64,000 bases of DNA. Source: Tetragonia tetragonoides. Its lineage: Eukaryota > Streptophyta > Magnoliopsida > Caryophyllales > Aizoaceae. Each line of letters starts with the position of its first letter. Positions within the stretch are counted from its first letter, which is position 1. This document shows, in pieces, positions 33,969-47,160 of this stretch. A model generated the notes under the pieces. That model saw only the letters and a program-made list of their open reading frames with translations, was not told the DNA's origin and did not search any database. The stretch covers positions 11,811,501 to 11,875,500 of the forward strand of contig CM076153.1 in the NCBI GenBank assembly GCA_038025085.1, in the 5' to 3' direction. Position numbers and translations under genes: made by a program.

Positions 33969-35465
33969 TGATACCCCCGCAAGTATACGAGTATTTCGAA
34001 GTAATAAATAAGATCGTCTCCACAAGGAGCGGGGCGTTTCGAATACCAAAAACCCTATAATACGGAAAGCTAAGCAAATTCAAGTAATTGTGATGATTGG
34101 TTAATTTAACTAGACCTAAAGCTAAACTAGGATGACAAACTAAGATAAGAGAAAATGATAATCACAATTATAAAGTCAAGGATTAAAGATAGAGTTGGGG
34201 GTTAACCCAACTAGACGATCTAATGCAATAGATGATGAAATGACATGCAATCAAATGAGCAATGTGTAGAGATGATTAGGTTAATGTCACTAAGGGCCTC
34301 TCTCAAGGTCACCGAAGATGTGCCCAAACCTACTAAACCACCTATTTTCATGGGGTTAAGTTGATAAGAACCCATTAAGCAAGCCTAATAACATGAATCT
34401 CCAAGGGTATTAATCTTACTTTCGTGGCCTAACTCCCTTGTTTGGACAATGGAACCCCGATAATTAACCTACCCCTTTCGGTTTCTAAGTTAATTACACA
34501 AGAAATTAGCCAAACTTTCATTTAGGCGTTTCATCAAACACTTGGGGTGCACAAAGCCAAATACACATAATACTCAATTAATCACACTAATCTCACATCA
34601 TCCAAACATTAAACCATCATAGTTGGGCTAATCCCAACTCTAACTAGAGAAACTAGCCAAGAATCAACATAAAGACATTAACTTTAATTAACCAAGGCAT
34701 AATATTCAACACAAGAGAAATAAGTAAAGAGGAGAGAGAAAGAGAAAAGAGAAGGTTCAAGAAGATCTTACAAAGGCCTTCAATAACTTCCCAAAATAAA
34801 GTTCAACTACCTTAGAAATCTTAGAGATGAAGTTCTTCAATCTACGAATGGAGGCTAGACCTCTTTAGAGAGCTAATACTAGGTTTTGAATAAGATAGGA
34901 TGAGATAGTCTAAAGTCCCCCTAAAATGATAGGGATTTGGGAGTTTTTAAGTGAAAAGAGGTGAACCGCAGCCTAAATAGCGAACCACAGGCTGTTAGGT
35001 CCAAACCGCGAGCAGGTTACGGTTCGCACCTGGGCATTTTAAGTGAGATTTATGCTAGGGATTGAACCACAAGTAGGTTGGGGTTCGCTCTTTTTGCTTG
35101 CGGTAGAAGCTGGTAGCTTTCAAATCTTCATTTTCTTGACTCTTGAAGGTGAACCACAAGCATGTTTGAGACATGACTTGCCCGTGGTTCATCCTTTGGA
35201 CTTGTCCTACGTTCTTCTTCGCACCTCTTTGATCGTTCTCGCTCATGTCCGAGTCTCTTTCACATTCTCCTCAACGCTTGAGGTCATTCCACCAACAAGA
35301 TGACACATTTTTGCTTGCAATTTGCTCTCTACAAGATGAAACAAACCAAAAGCGTAAACTAGAACAAAAGGGGATAAAACTAATAAAAGAAAACGAAAAT
35401 CATCAATTAACCTAACAAACTAGAACTAAAATCTACTAGAAATATATACAAATGAGTGCTTATCA
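33969..35465 (-). repeat. 3' LTR of element A
   Basis: In element sense it starts TGATAAGCACTCATTTG and ends CTTGCGGGGGTATCA (1497 bases). The sequence before it, TAGCATGTGGGAATT, is the typical Athila polypurine context. The part near 34960-35190 repeats words such as GAACCACAAGCA and GCGAACCACAGG. Confidence 0.85.
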
Positions 35466-37270
35466 AATTCCCACATGCTAAACCTTGCTTGTCCTCAAGC
35501 AAGCGCAAACTACCAATCATCACAATAGGCAAGGAAGTTAGCACAAAAAGTTCGAGAAGTCACACTTTCAATTGAAACACGAGATGAGACACTTGGCAAC
35601 GATATCAAGGGTGCAAAAACCGTCAAAGCCAAAATATACAAAACCAATATTGAATTAGGTTCAAGAATTGGCAAGAAATCCAATTACCGGAAAGCATAAG
35701 AGCATTCAACCGACTCGATAATCCCACTCAAGAAATGAAACAAGTTAGCTCGATAGACCCTCACTTTTGGAAGTGTGAGTCACTCAAACTCAAATGTGTT
35801 TGGGGTAACAATGAATTATCACTCAATATTCAAACATCGGTGGCACCCTACCATAAGCTTGCCTAACTTCTAAGATCTCTACCGCACGATAACACACCAA
35901 TTACCATGATCAAAAGGTCTTTCCGGGTTGTAATGAGGCTTGGGATAAGGGTAGGATGAATCATTAGGAAATTTAGGTTAGGAGCCAAAAAGAACTAGTG
36001 GAGTAAACAACACTCTCTCTAATCTCCGCGAAAGATCAAGATAATGCAAAAACACACTCCACTTTCAAAACTCCAGCCAAACATCCAAAGATCATTACAT
36101 GACTTTCTCAACTCTCAATCACAACTTAAGAGAAAGAGGAGTTATTTAAGATAAATGATTATGATTTTTCACTCCTCTATCATCCTATAAATATCAATAC
36201 AACGCTTTCAAGGATAACTCTTTTTTTTATTTTTTTTATTTTTTATTTTTTTTTAAACATCTTCACAACCACAATTTCCAACGACCACTAAATCACAAAA
36301 TTAACCTCAAGTATTCCCCCATGATTATCTCTTTCATCACCTCACATAACAAATATAATTATCAAAGACACAAACCAATAACTCCACTAGCCTAGGCTCG
36401 GGGTTTGGTTGTGTTTGGGTAAATATGGTTTGTAATGTGGTTTTTCTTGAACAAAAAGGGCTTAAAGCTCAAAGGGGTATCAAGAGGGTAATAATGAAAA
36501 AGGGAAGGTTATTTAGCTCAATGTAGTTCAGTTCGATGCTCAAATGAATGCCTTTATCCTTTCTAAGCAATATGGGTGTCAAAACACAATTTCAAATCAA
36601 GAAGCAAGGCAAGTTCTAGAGGAATACCAACCGATGTGAATCAAAACACACATGAAAGACAATGTAACCAACATAGATGTGTCGGTTTTCAAGGCTCAAT
36701 ACCTCACCGGTTCAATGTCTATCTCGAACCAACAATTTCACTAGTTAAAAGGGATTATCAAGTGATTGACACACATGCTCTCATACAAGGTTTCATAGGA
36801 GTAAAAGCCAAGCAAGAACCCATTTTCAAAAATCAATTTTTGGATATTTTTGCCTTAAAAGATTGCACATTTTTCTTATCACAAGCCAAGCATCAACCAC
36901 GTGCATCGAACATTATCACAAAATGATCCCTTTTCTCCATTTTTTTTTTCTTTTTTCTTGTTATATGTATCCTACATGAGATGTACGTCCTAAACATGAT
37001 ATGCAATCTATATGACAATATATACAAAGTTATGCAATTAAATGAACTAACATGACTCTACACTAAGCTAGCACATTCCAATCACCAATCACGAATCACA
37101 ATCATCCATCACAACATCATCTCCATTATCACCACAAGTAACATCGCACACCAAAACCAAAGCAATAATCAAAATCCAAAGCAAACAACCACATATTCAA
37201 CTCACCAATCAACACCATACTCACCAAAACATCACAAGATACCCCCCCCATGCTAAAACTTGCATTGCCC
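35466..37270 (-). other. Noncoding 3' region of element A
   Basis: 1.8 kb between the extra ORF and the 3' LTR. It has A/T-rich low complexity at 36222-36255. A 116-codon open frame on the plus strand (36576-36926) has no motif I recognise. Confidence 0.6.
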
Positions 37271-38794
37271 TCAATGAAAGAAAACAATAAAATGGAAGAG
37301 AAGGGAGGGGGAACTTACAATGCTCATTGAGCACCCCCCGTTGGGGGGAGGTGGTGGTTGTTGGTTGAACCTTTGAATGAAGTGGTCCATCATGGATCGT
37401 AATTCGGTCATGTGGCCGTTGGTTTCGTGCATGTCCCTCTTTATATATTCGATGTCGTTTTGGATTTGAAATTGCACACGATGAAGCTTCTCGAGCCTCG
37501 TATGCAAATCAACGGGAGGCACATCATGTGGAGGGGGAGGTGGAAGTAAGCCTCCTTGATCAATATGAAGTGGTGGTTGAGCTTGCGCCTCGAGTGGGTT
37601 AGTCGCTTGAGGGGCTCGAGACACTTCATCTTGTTCATGAATAATTAGTGCCCCATTAGACGCATTCCCTCGTTGCACTTCCGTGTCAACATGTTGAATG
37701 AAAGTAGCACCATCGGCATAGATGAGATTGTCGGGTATGAAAGGATTGGTGTATGGGCGGTTTGGAAGGCGAAACAATTTGTTCTTTTGGAACTTCAAGT
37801 AGTGATGATTGCCTTCCAAGGCGATGAATTGTGAATTAATGAGGAACTTCAACCCAAAAATTTCACCTTGTAATCCTTTAGGGAGACCCAAGATTTGGGA
37901 GTCAAGTCCCAAACGCATGGCAAGAGCCGTGATCGTCCCTCCCATCACAATGGTACCACTCCCTCGGCTTCTCAAGCTTTTCAACCGTGAAAGCATGTAG
38001 GCGCCCAAATTCGCCTTATACTCATCATGAAACATTGTCGCTATCATATAGAGTACCTTTAGACTCACCTTACCATTGTCACCCTGAGCTTGCCCCAAAA
38101 CTATGTGCGAAAGGAGGCGAGCAACATAGCGTAGGCAAGGATTACACACTTTAGACAACTCGGATGAGGATGAATCATAGCTAGTGGGAGGGTAGCTAAC
38201 GGCTTGCCATTCATCGCCTTGCGTGCCCGTGAAACTACGGGGTGTTTGTCTCTCGCCACCTCCGGGTAAAGTGAGATACTCATTGAAACGTGCTAACGAC
38301 ATCTCATAAGTGTGATAAAAAAGGCGGAAACGAGTTCGCCCATTTATCACATCTTTCCCACTAAACAAGTCCGATTATATGGAGCTTATGAACTCAAACG
38401 TCAATCTTGGATATGTAGGGAATCTCATTTTAAGAAAGAAGTCCAAACAACCCAATTTAGCAAGTAGAGCACACACGTCATCAAAAAGGTCTAGTTCTTT
38501 CAAACAATCATCGTCCATATACCTTGTAGGCTCAATTTCCTTCCCACGAATCCAATTAAAACTCGTCTCATGCTTTTCATTCTCAAACTTAATACCATAT
38601 GTGTCCAAAGGAGGGGGGTTGGTATTGTTCGAAACTTTAGAAGTGGAGGAAGGGCGGGAATCACCTTTAGAAGGGATACCCTTCTTGGATTTCGAAGGGG
38701 CAAGAGGAGGAGCAATGGCTTTACCCCGAGGAGGGTTACTCCGCTTACTTGCCGGAGTGGAATTGGATGTAGATGGAGCTTTCCTCTTACCCAT
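37271..38794 (-). pseudogene. ATHILA-type extra (envelope-like) ORF, one nonsense codon
   Basis: The frame starts at the ATG at 38792-38794 (MGKRKAPSTSN...). It has a basic Ser/Pro-rich N-terminus, then a folded region with RFPTYPRLTFEF and, after an in-frame TAA at 38375-38377, FRLFYHTYEMSLARFNEYL and FTGTQGDEWQAV. A Pro-rich linker and a C-terminal coiled coil (LHTRLEKLHRVQFQIQND) follow. This layout matches the ATHILA ORF family found behind pol. About 500 codons. Its function is unknown; an envelope role has been proposed for the lineage but no convincing membrane anchor is seen here. Confidence 0.75.
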
Positions 38795-39797
38795 ACTTGT
38801 GAAAAATTCAGCCTTTGAACAAAGTCCAATTATCACCCAAAAATTTCTCTCAAAATGTAATCCCCAAATATAAACTCCAAATAATTCCAATAACTTGTTA
38901 AAGTCAAGGAAATGTCTGAAGTCCAAGCTCTTCACCCTTTCTCGATTTTTTTTTTTTTCAAACTTGAAATCAGAGGGTAAGGGGTTTTGGGTTTTCGGTG
39001 AGTGGGTTTCGAAAAGGTGGTGGTTGTGAGTGGTTTCAGATCTGTGGTGGAGAGAGATAGATGAAGATGGTGAGTGAGGTGACAGAGAGTGAATGGGGAG
39101 GGAAAATGTGAGGGTTGTGAGCAAATTTCAAAAATCAAAATAAATGTTTGAGAAAGGTGAAGCACTGGTTGCTTGTTGAGGCGTGAGCAACTTGTGGTTG
39201 AAGATTACTGGTTCTGGTACAAGCTGTTGAAATGGGAGGTTTGATGGAAATTAGTGCAACACTGAGACACATGCTATAGATCCAAAGCGCGGTCAGCTTG
39301 TGGATGACATTTCCACCTTGCTAAACAAAATTTAGCCAAATTTTCACCTCAGATCATGTCATCACTCAAACATTCCATCAATTTTCGTTTATTCACACAC
39401 AATTTTGCCTCTTTTCTCTCTTTCCTCTCATCTTTAATCCCCTTTTTCCATCATTGTAGAACTCGAACCACCATTACATCAAAACCCATTATTCTTATCC
39501 AAAAGAATTTAAGATTTTAACCAATAAGGTACCTATACACAAAATCAAACACAAAACTAATCAATAAGCAATATTCACAAAACTTAAGACTAGAAATCTC
39601 TTTTTTTTTTTCTTTTTCATGTTTTGGATTTTTCTCATGTTTTCCAATTTTTATTTTTTTTTCTCTTTTTTTTTTTCCGATGAAGTAAAACTAAAAACGA
39701 AAGGGAATGCAAACAGACAAAATACGAAAATTAAACGCTTGGGTTGACTCCCAAGAAGCACGCTCGTTTTTGGTCAATAGCTCGACCCCTTGTAAAT
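38795..39797 (-). other. Spacer between integrase and extra ORF of A
   Basis: 1 kb without supported coding sequence, Thr/Ser/Pro-biased open frames and T-rich tracts at 39601-39675. A splice acceptor for the extra ORF might lie here but I cannot place it. Confidence 0.5.
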
Positions 39798-42345
39798 TCA
39801 TGCATGAGAAGGAGAAGAGAGGGTATAGACGATCTTCTCCTCAATAGGCTCTCCCACTAAGTAATGCTTGAGTCGTTGACCATTCACTTTGAAAGAATCG
39901 GTTCCCTCTTGCAAAGGACGAACTTCTACCGATCCATAAGGAAACACCCGAACTACTTTGAAAGGTCCGGACCACAGAGAGCGGAGCTTTCCGGGAAAAA
40001 GATTCAATCCCGAGTTGAACAAAAGGACAAGTTCACCCTCATGAAACTCTCTCCTCATGATATGCTTGTCATGCCACTTCTTTGTCCGCTCCTTGTAGAC
40101 CCGGGCACTTTCATATGCATCCAACCTCAACTCGTCAAGTTCATTGAGTTGGAGGAGGCGCTTCTCCCCCGCCGTCTTGAAGTTATAATTGAGCGCTTTG
40201 ATGGCCCAATAGGAGCGGTGCTCAAGCTCAACCGGGAGTGACACGCCTTGCCATAGACCAATCGGAATGGGGTTGTTCCGATAGGGGTCTTGAAGGCGGT
40301 GCGGTATGCCCAAAGAGCATCGTCCAACTTTGTGGACCAATCTTTCCTCGTTCTCGAAACCGTCTTTTCAAGTATGGACTTGATCTCTCGGTTGGAAATC
40401 TCGACTTGCCCACTTGTTTGAGGATGGTAGGCAAGCCCAATTCGATGTTGCACCCCATACTTCTTCAATAGTGCCTCGAATTTTCTCTCAATGAAGTGAG
40501 AGACACCATCACTAATGACCACTCTCGGAACCCCAAATCTCGGAAATATTGTATGCTTGAAGAACTTGCCACAACTCTTGAGTCATTAGTCGGTGATGCC
40601 ATAGCTTCGACCCATTTGGACACATAATCAACCGCCACCAATATGAACTTGTTACCATGGGAGGAGGGAAAGGGACCCATGAAGTCAATACCCCAAACGT
40701 GGAAAATTTCGACCTCGAGTATGTTGTTAAGTGGCATCTCATGTCGCCTCGAGATATTTTCGGTCCTTTGACACCGATCACATGACTTGACGTAATGATG
40801 CACGTCTTTGAACAAGGTAGGCCAATAGAACCCCGCTTGTAGGACCTTAGCGGATGTTTTGGAGACACTAGCATGCCCCCCACAAGGTAAGTCATGGCAA
40901 TGAGAGATAATACTTGCCACTTCTTCAATAGGAACACACTGACGATAAATCCCATCCGCACACCACTTGAAAAGAAGGGGATCATCCCAATGGTAGTACT
41001 TGAAGTCGGAGAAGAACTTCTTCATTTGCACCGAACTAAACCCATGTGGTACAACTTTGCATGCAAGATAGTTCACCAAATCCGCATACCAAGGGGCCTC
41101 AATTGCTTCAAGTGAGAAGAGTTGGTCATCGGGGAAAGAGTCGTCAATAGGAAGGTTCTCATCCTCTTTCCCTCCCAACTCTTTTGTCAAACGCGAAAGA
41201 TGGTCTGCGACCGTGTTCTCGGTGCCCTTCTTATCCCTAATCTCGAGATCAAACTCTTGGAGCAAAAGGATCCAACGAATCAAATGGGGCTTGGCGTCCT
41301 TTTTTCTCAAGAGGTATTTTAGGGCGGAGTGATCGGTGTGAATGATCACCTTGGACCCAACGAGATAGGGCCGAAACTTTTCCATAGCGAAAACGATCGC
41401 TTGGAGTTCCTTCTCGGTTGTGGCGTAGTTCACTTGGGCATCATCCATGGTCTTACTTGCATAATAGATGGCATGAAGCTTGTTGTCCTTCCGTTGACCC
41501 CAAACCGCCCCCACGGCATAGTCACTAGCATCACTCATCACCTCGAAGGGGAGGTTCCAATCCGGGGGTTGGATTATAGGTGCGGAGATTAGAGCCTCCT
41601 TCAACTTGCAAAAAGCCTCATGACAATCATTAGTAAATAGAAAGGGGGCATCTTTGACAAGGAGATGGGAAAGGGGTTTGGCGATTTTTGAGAAATCCTT
41701 GATAAAGCGGCGATAAAATCCCGCATGACCAAGGAAGCTCCTCACACCCTTGACATTAGAGGGGGGTGGTAATTGCTCAATCACCTCAACCTTCGCCTTA
41801 TCAACTTCAATACCCCGGTTCAACACTAAGTGTCCGAGGACTATGCCCTCTTGAACCATGAAGTGACACTTTTCCCAATTCAAGACAAGATTGACCTCTT
41901 CACATCTATGGAGCACCTTAGCCAAATTTTCCAAGCAACCATCAAAAGAGGTGCCATAGACGGAAAAGTCATCTATAAAGACTTCCATGATCTTCTCAAT
42001 AAAGTTAGAGAAGATCGACATCATGCAACGTTGGAACGTGGCCGGGGCATTATATAATCCGAATGGCATCCTTCGATAAGCAAAGGTACCATAAGGACAT
42101 GTTAATGTTGTCTTCTCTTGATCACTTAAATGGATGGGGATTTGGAAGAACCCGGAATATCCATCAAAGTAACAAAAGAATGAATGCTTGGCCAAACGTT
42201 CCAACATTTGATCAATAAAGGGGAGTGGGAAGTGGTCTTTCCGGGTGGCCTTGTTCAACTTCCTATAATCAATACATATTCGCCACGCGGTTACCAATCT
42301 TGTAGAAATTAATTCATCTTTATCATTCTTAATGACGGTCATACT
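39798..42345 (-). pseudogene. pol: Element A RT, RNase H and integrase, frameshifted
   Basis: Continuing from protease after a shift at about 42340, the frame gives RT ([38 protein letters not shown]), RNase H ([39 protein letters not shown]), the integrase zinc region ([10 protein letters not shown] ... CDRC) and [12 protein letters not shown]. Further shifts lie at about 40520 and 40240. Between them is the rest of the integrase core with VISDGVSHF (second Asp; V replaces the usual G) and GQVEISNRE (catalytic Glu). The last frame ends at 39798 with the C-terminal region GPFKVVRVFPYG. At least three frameshifts make it inactive. Confidence 0.88.
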
Positions 42346-44528
42346 CCTTTCTTAGGCACAACTTGTACGGGACTCACCCACTCACTATCCGAGATAGGGT
42401 AAATGATCCCCGCATCAAGAAGCTTAAAAACCTCATTCCTCACAACTTCTTTCATGTTGGGGTTTAAACGCCTTTGAGGCTCAATTGAGGTCTTATGATC
42501 ATCATTAAGAAAGATACGATGCATGCAAAAAGAGGGAGAAATCCCCTTGATATCATCAATAGTATACCCAAAGACATTTCTATACTTTCTAAGCACAACA
42601 AGCAATTTCTCAATTTCAATGTCATTAAGTGTAGCATTGACAATAACGAGGTAAGTAGAGTTAGGACCAAGAAAGGCGTACCTCAAAGTGGAGGGAAGGG
42701 GTTTTAGCTCTACCTCCGGTGCTTTGCGCTCCTCCAAACTTGGAGCTTTTCCATCCATTCTCAAAACTTCCGGCTTTGCACGAGACCGAGCGAGAACGGG
42801 GCCATCATCAAGAAGCTTGGTATAAGCAATGACCTCCTTGTCGTCCCCCTCATAAGGACCTTCACTTTGCAAAGAAGTCTCAAGAGCATCCCTTTGATCA
42901 TGCCCCATGTACTCATCTCGGAGTACCCTCTCAAGGACATCCACCCTACAACAAGTATCCCCCACACTTGGGCTAATCATAGCCTCATTCAAGTTGAAGT
43001 CAATTTTCTCATCACCAACATGAAGTGATAGCTTCCCATTCTTCACATCAATCATGGCACCTGCCGTAGCTAGGAAAGGCCTCCCCAAGATAATTGGAAT
43101 TTGGGAGTCCTCTTCCATCTCCATCACTATAAAGTCACAAGGAATATACACCTTTCCTACCTTCAAAGGTACATCTTCAAGAATACCAATAGGATATTTC
43201 AAGGACCTATCCGCTAGTTGTAGAAACATAGAAGTGGGCTTGAGATCACCCATTTGGAGTCTCTTACAAATAGACAAAGGCATGAGACTCACACTAGCTC
43301 CAAGATCACAAAGAGCCTTCTTGATGGAGACATTCCCAATAGAGCAAGGGATAGAGAAGCTACCCGGGTCCTTAAGTTTCGGTGGGAGCTTGTTTTGTAA
43401 GATGGCGCTACATTCCTCAGTCAAGGAGACCGTGGCATTGTCCTCGAATTTGCGCTTGTTGGAGAGAATCTCCTTCAAGAACTTGGCATATGAAGGTATC
43501 TCGGAGACCGCCTCTAGGAAAGGAAGGTTGATGTGAAGCTTCTTGAGAATCTCTAGAAACTTCCCATACTTTGTCTCTAGTCTTGCCTTAGCGAGCCTTT
43601 GGAGAAAAGGAACCGGAGGCTTGTATGGCTCGGGAGATGGTTGCCTTGGTTCCTTTCCCTTCACTTTCTCCACTTCTTCCTCAACTTGCTTCTCTACCAC
43701 TTTGGGAACCTCAATCTCTACACCATTGTCAACCACATGTCCCTTATCACTCCCTTCTTCAACCATTTTAGGACCTTCATAGTGCGTCCCGCTTCTCAAG
43801 GTAATTGCATTCACATGACCCTTAGGATTAGGGTCGGGTTGACCCGGAAGTTGACCCAGTGCTCTACTTGATGAAGCTTGATTTGCACTCAATTGGTCAA
43901 ACTTAAGAGTCAATTACCGAAGAGACTCGTTAGTTGACTCATTTTGCTTCATTTGAGCATTGAGGAAGTTCTCCACGAGGCTTTCGAAGTTGGGTTTTGA
44001 AGGTGGGTTGGGATTGAAGGGAGGCCTTTGATTGAAACCGGGTTGTTGGTGGTGTTGTTGTGGGTTGTATTGAGAATTGGATTGATATTGGTGGCTATTT
44101 TGAGGGTATTTGTTGGGTTGGGGATTTTGTGGTGGGAAGTTGGATGGAGGGTTGAGGGAAGAGTTAGGGTTGCGGTATGAGAAATTTGGATGGTTCCGCC
44201 ACCCCGGGTTGTAGGTGTTGGAATAAGGGTCATGCTTGGGTCGAGGGACGAAACTAGAGAGAGCGTTTGCTTGTTCAAGGGTGAGGTGTTGGCATTCCTT
44301 TGTGATGTGTCCTTGGATACCACACACCTCACACCAAGAATCGTCGAAGTGAGAACCACCTCCAACACTCACTTGTGAGACATTTCCTCTTGAGCTTTGA
44401 GCTTGGTCGAACTTAAGTGCCAATGCATCTAGCTTGTTTGCTAGAAGGGAAGTTGCATCGACATCCATTCTCCCTCCGGAGATCCTTGCCTTATGTCTCC
44501 CACCGCCCATGAATGATTGTTAGTCGCC
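42339..44528 (-). pseudogene. gag: Element A gag and protease, interrupted at the right edge
   Basis: Read from 44528 downward, ATNNHSW (in a shifted frame) and DVDATSLLANKLDALALKF are the middle of an Athila gag. A zinc knuckle CEVCGIQGHITKEC follows at about 44330, then an Asn/Pro/Gln-rich tail. A TAA at 43914-43916 interrupts the frame. Then come a linker and the protease with ALCDLGASVSLMP and IPIILGRPFLAT; the active-site motif is D-L-G. The frame runs to VQVVPKKG at 42340 and shifts there into RT. The N-terminal half of gag lies beyond the insertions of B and C. Confidence 0.82.
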
Positions 44529-46112
44529 TGTAAGGACCCGGGATTTTCATTACCAATCCTTTTGTTTTTCCCCGGAGTGAGTCCTTATAGAAAATTTGTC
44601 AGTTGGGGGCTTAGATAAGTTCAAGGGACCATCGAGTCAGAAAAGCTTTTGAAAAGACTTGAATTGAATAAAAACCATGAAAGAGGTCACGAATCTGCTA
44701 TTGGCGTTTTATCGAAGGGACAAACCGAAGGGACAACCCAATAACGTGAAAAGTGAACTGATCATGTTTCTAGAAAGACTCCCGCTTATATAAAACATTT
44801 TAGTACCCAAGAATAAAGGGTTCGGGGGCGAAGGTACGAGGTGGGAAGGTGTTAGGCACCCAACTCGCCCGTATTATGACGGCCTCTACTAACTCAAGTT
44901 TGCTTAATAATTTAAAGACATAATTCCCATGCAAAATCGTATTAACAACCTAGACTTAGACTATTAATTGGTTCACCACAAGCATCACAACATTTATTTT
45001 TAACCCTTATTTAGACATGCATTCGATTGACAAGTTGAGCAGCACAACGACTATACAGACGATATTTAGGAAGCAATAAAAACGCTATTCTAGCATGATA
45101 TCTACATTATGACTACTGGAAAAATAAACAATTAGGCAAGCAATTTAATTTGTACCTGAACTGTAGGCTATATTTGACAAGAATAGTAAAAATAGATCTC
45201 AAGTAAAGAAAGAGGGGAAATCTCGGTGTCAATACTCCCGAAAATAGAATAGAATTGTTTATGGAAGAAAGAGGGAGAAGCTCAGAGTCAATACTACTGA
45301 GAATAGAGGGTGTCAACTGTAGACTGTGTGATTTGAACTGAGGGTGAAGGGTTGTTTATATAGGCGTGGGAAGTAGGGTTTTACGGGTGAAAATTGAGCT
45401 GAAAATCGAATTTGTGCCGAAAAAAGAGTCGGGCCGAAGCAAGGTCAGCGCCGCTAGCAACCCTGACGAGTGCCGCTAGCGGCCCAGGCCAGCGCCGCTA
45501 GCGGCCCTGACAGCTTTTCAACTAGGTTTTGTCCGAGCCATATCTCACTTGTTTGGGCTCTAAATTGGATGATTCAAGATGAGTTGAAAAGCTTATTGGG
45601 TCTAGTTTCATATGGCTTTAGTTTCAGGTCCAAATGTTTTGTGGATCTCGAGATATGCCCGAAAGAGTAAGCAGAGGTCAGTTCTTGAGTACGCATCAAT
45701 GTTGGGCTTGTAACTCCTTGGTTGAGAATGTGGTGTGGGCTCATGATATGTCATTGGAAAGCTATTTGAATAAGGAATCCAAAAATATAAGTCTCACAAA
45801 ATAATTCAACCAAATGAACTCCCAAATTAGGCTGGAAATACGGTCCATGGTATTCGGCTACATCTGTTTTGACCCTAAACTTTGTTTGGCCATAACTCTT
45901 AGGTGTCGAATCGTATTTGGACACGGAAGGAAGCAATGGAAAGCTCTTGAAAGGGGCTTTTAAATGAAGTGGAAATGAAGGAGTTTTTATAGGGAAAACC
46001 TGAGACCTTATCTTAACTATTAAAGTAAAAATAGCAGTTCAAGCTTAAAAATTACTCCTTTCATCATCGGGCTTTTGCGGAGAAATTGGAAGACGCTTTT
46101 TCGGCGTCTACA
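44529..46112 (-). repeat. 3' LTR of element B
   Basis: In element sense it starts TGTAGACGCCG and ends GGGTCCTTACA (1584 bases). The polypurine region AAAGTGGGGGCTTC lies directly before it. TCGCC at 44524-44528 should be the target duplication. Confidence 0.88.
45354..45520 (-). promoter_or_regulatory. TATA box and upstream GC module in LTR B
   Basis: In element sense TATATAAA (45354-45361) is preceded, 80-165 bases upstream, by several copies of the palindromic GGCCGCTAGCGGCGC word (45444-45520). This matches the arrangement in LTR C and in the antisense promoter of C. Confidence 0.5.
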
Positions 46113-46399
46113 GAAGCCCCCACTTTGATCAAGCTTGAGTAAAAGTGAAGATCAAAGTACTCCGAAGGCGACATGCAGGATGCTGATGTGCAACGGTGTG
46201 TGAGAGTGTACAGTATGCATGCATATGAAGACAAACCTGAGTTGGAACACGCTCGTAGTGTGCTAAGATTTCATCCCTGTGAACACAAGTGAAAATAAAG
46301 GTTATGGTAGCAGGATAGATGGCCTAAACGTCTGCTGGGGACCTGTATTCAGAGTAAATGAAAAATTTAGTAATACTTTGAGAATGATCAACATAGAGT

Positions 46400-47160
46400 G
46401 CTTCGACAAACAATGACTAAACACCGCTCGGCGGATGTCGAGATTCCGTCCCTGTACGAGAAACGAAAAAGTCAACGAGACAGCGTGATGAAAAATAACG
46501 GCTGTAAAAATGGTTAGTAACATGAGAGTGAATAGTATAAATGCTTTATCAAGCAAACAGTGACTAAGCACCACTCGGCGAATGCCGAGATTCCGTCCCT
46601 GTACAAGAAACGAAAAGGTCGACGAGACAGCGCGATCAAAATGACAGCTGTAAAATGGTTAAAACATATGAACAGTTTAAATGCAATAGGTTAAGCAATC
46701 ATTGACTGAAGCATATAAAAAACAATGGACAGTATAACCGCTTTAAGCGATCATTGACTAAAGCATATAAAACAATGGACAGTATAACCGCAACAGTTTA
46801 AGCGATCATTGACTTAAACATATAAAGAAAAATAACGGACAGTATAACCGCAACAGTTTAAGCGATCATTGACTGACACAAAATAAGTAACTTTGCAGAG
46901 GGACAGTTTAACCGCAATAGCTTAAGCGATCATTGACTAACCCTAAAAATTTGTAACCTTGTAGAGGGATAGTTTAACCGCAATAGCTTAAGCGATCATT
47001 GACTAACCCCAAAAATTTGTAACCTTGTAGAGGGATAGTTTAACCGCAATAACTTTAGCGATCAATGACTAACCCCAAAAATTTGTAGTCTTGTAGAGGG
47101 ACAGTTTAACCGTAACAACTTTAGCGATCATTGACTAACCCCGAATATTTGTAGTGTCGT
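46400..47160 (-). repeat. Tandem subrepeats inside the 3' end of B
   Basis: Two units of about 146 bases (46410 and 46556, sharing GAGATTCCGTCCCTGTAC) are followed by about eight units of 52-69 bases (46680-47160) with the core TTAAGCGATCATTGACT and GACAGTTTAACCGCAA. The later units gain an extra AACCCCAAAAATTTGTA segment. Confidence 0.85.

Larger units (their letters stand above)
33969..44528 (-). mobile_element. Element A: Athila-type Ty3/gypsy retrotransposon, 5' end outside
   Basis: Order on the minus strand: gag (interrupted at 44528), protease, RT, RNase H, integrase, a long spacer, an ATHILA-type extra ORF, spacer, 3' LTR. The FIDDFSVY form of the RT active site and the extra ORF behind pol fit Athila. 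The 5' LTR, primer site and N-terminus of gag were displaced by element B and lie to the right of the window. Confidence 0.88.

Noticed and set aside
36576..36926. Plus-strand 116-codon frame as an antisense gene of element A
   Set aside because: No recognisable domain, no TATA or GC module, no splice sites and biased composition, unlike the antisense genes of C.
44518..44530. AGTCGCC before TGTAAGG at the left end of B resembles the primer-site side of the right LTR (AGTCGCCACTGTAAGG)
   Set aside because: The bases read as Athila gag (ATNNHSW), so they are host sequence of element A. The likeness is chance.
46660..47160. CRISPR-like array
   Set aside because: Repeats are head-to-tail with no unique spacers and lie in a plant retroelement; they are tandem subrepeats.
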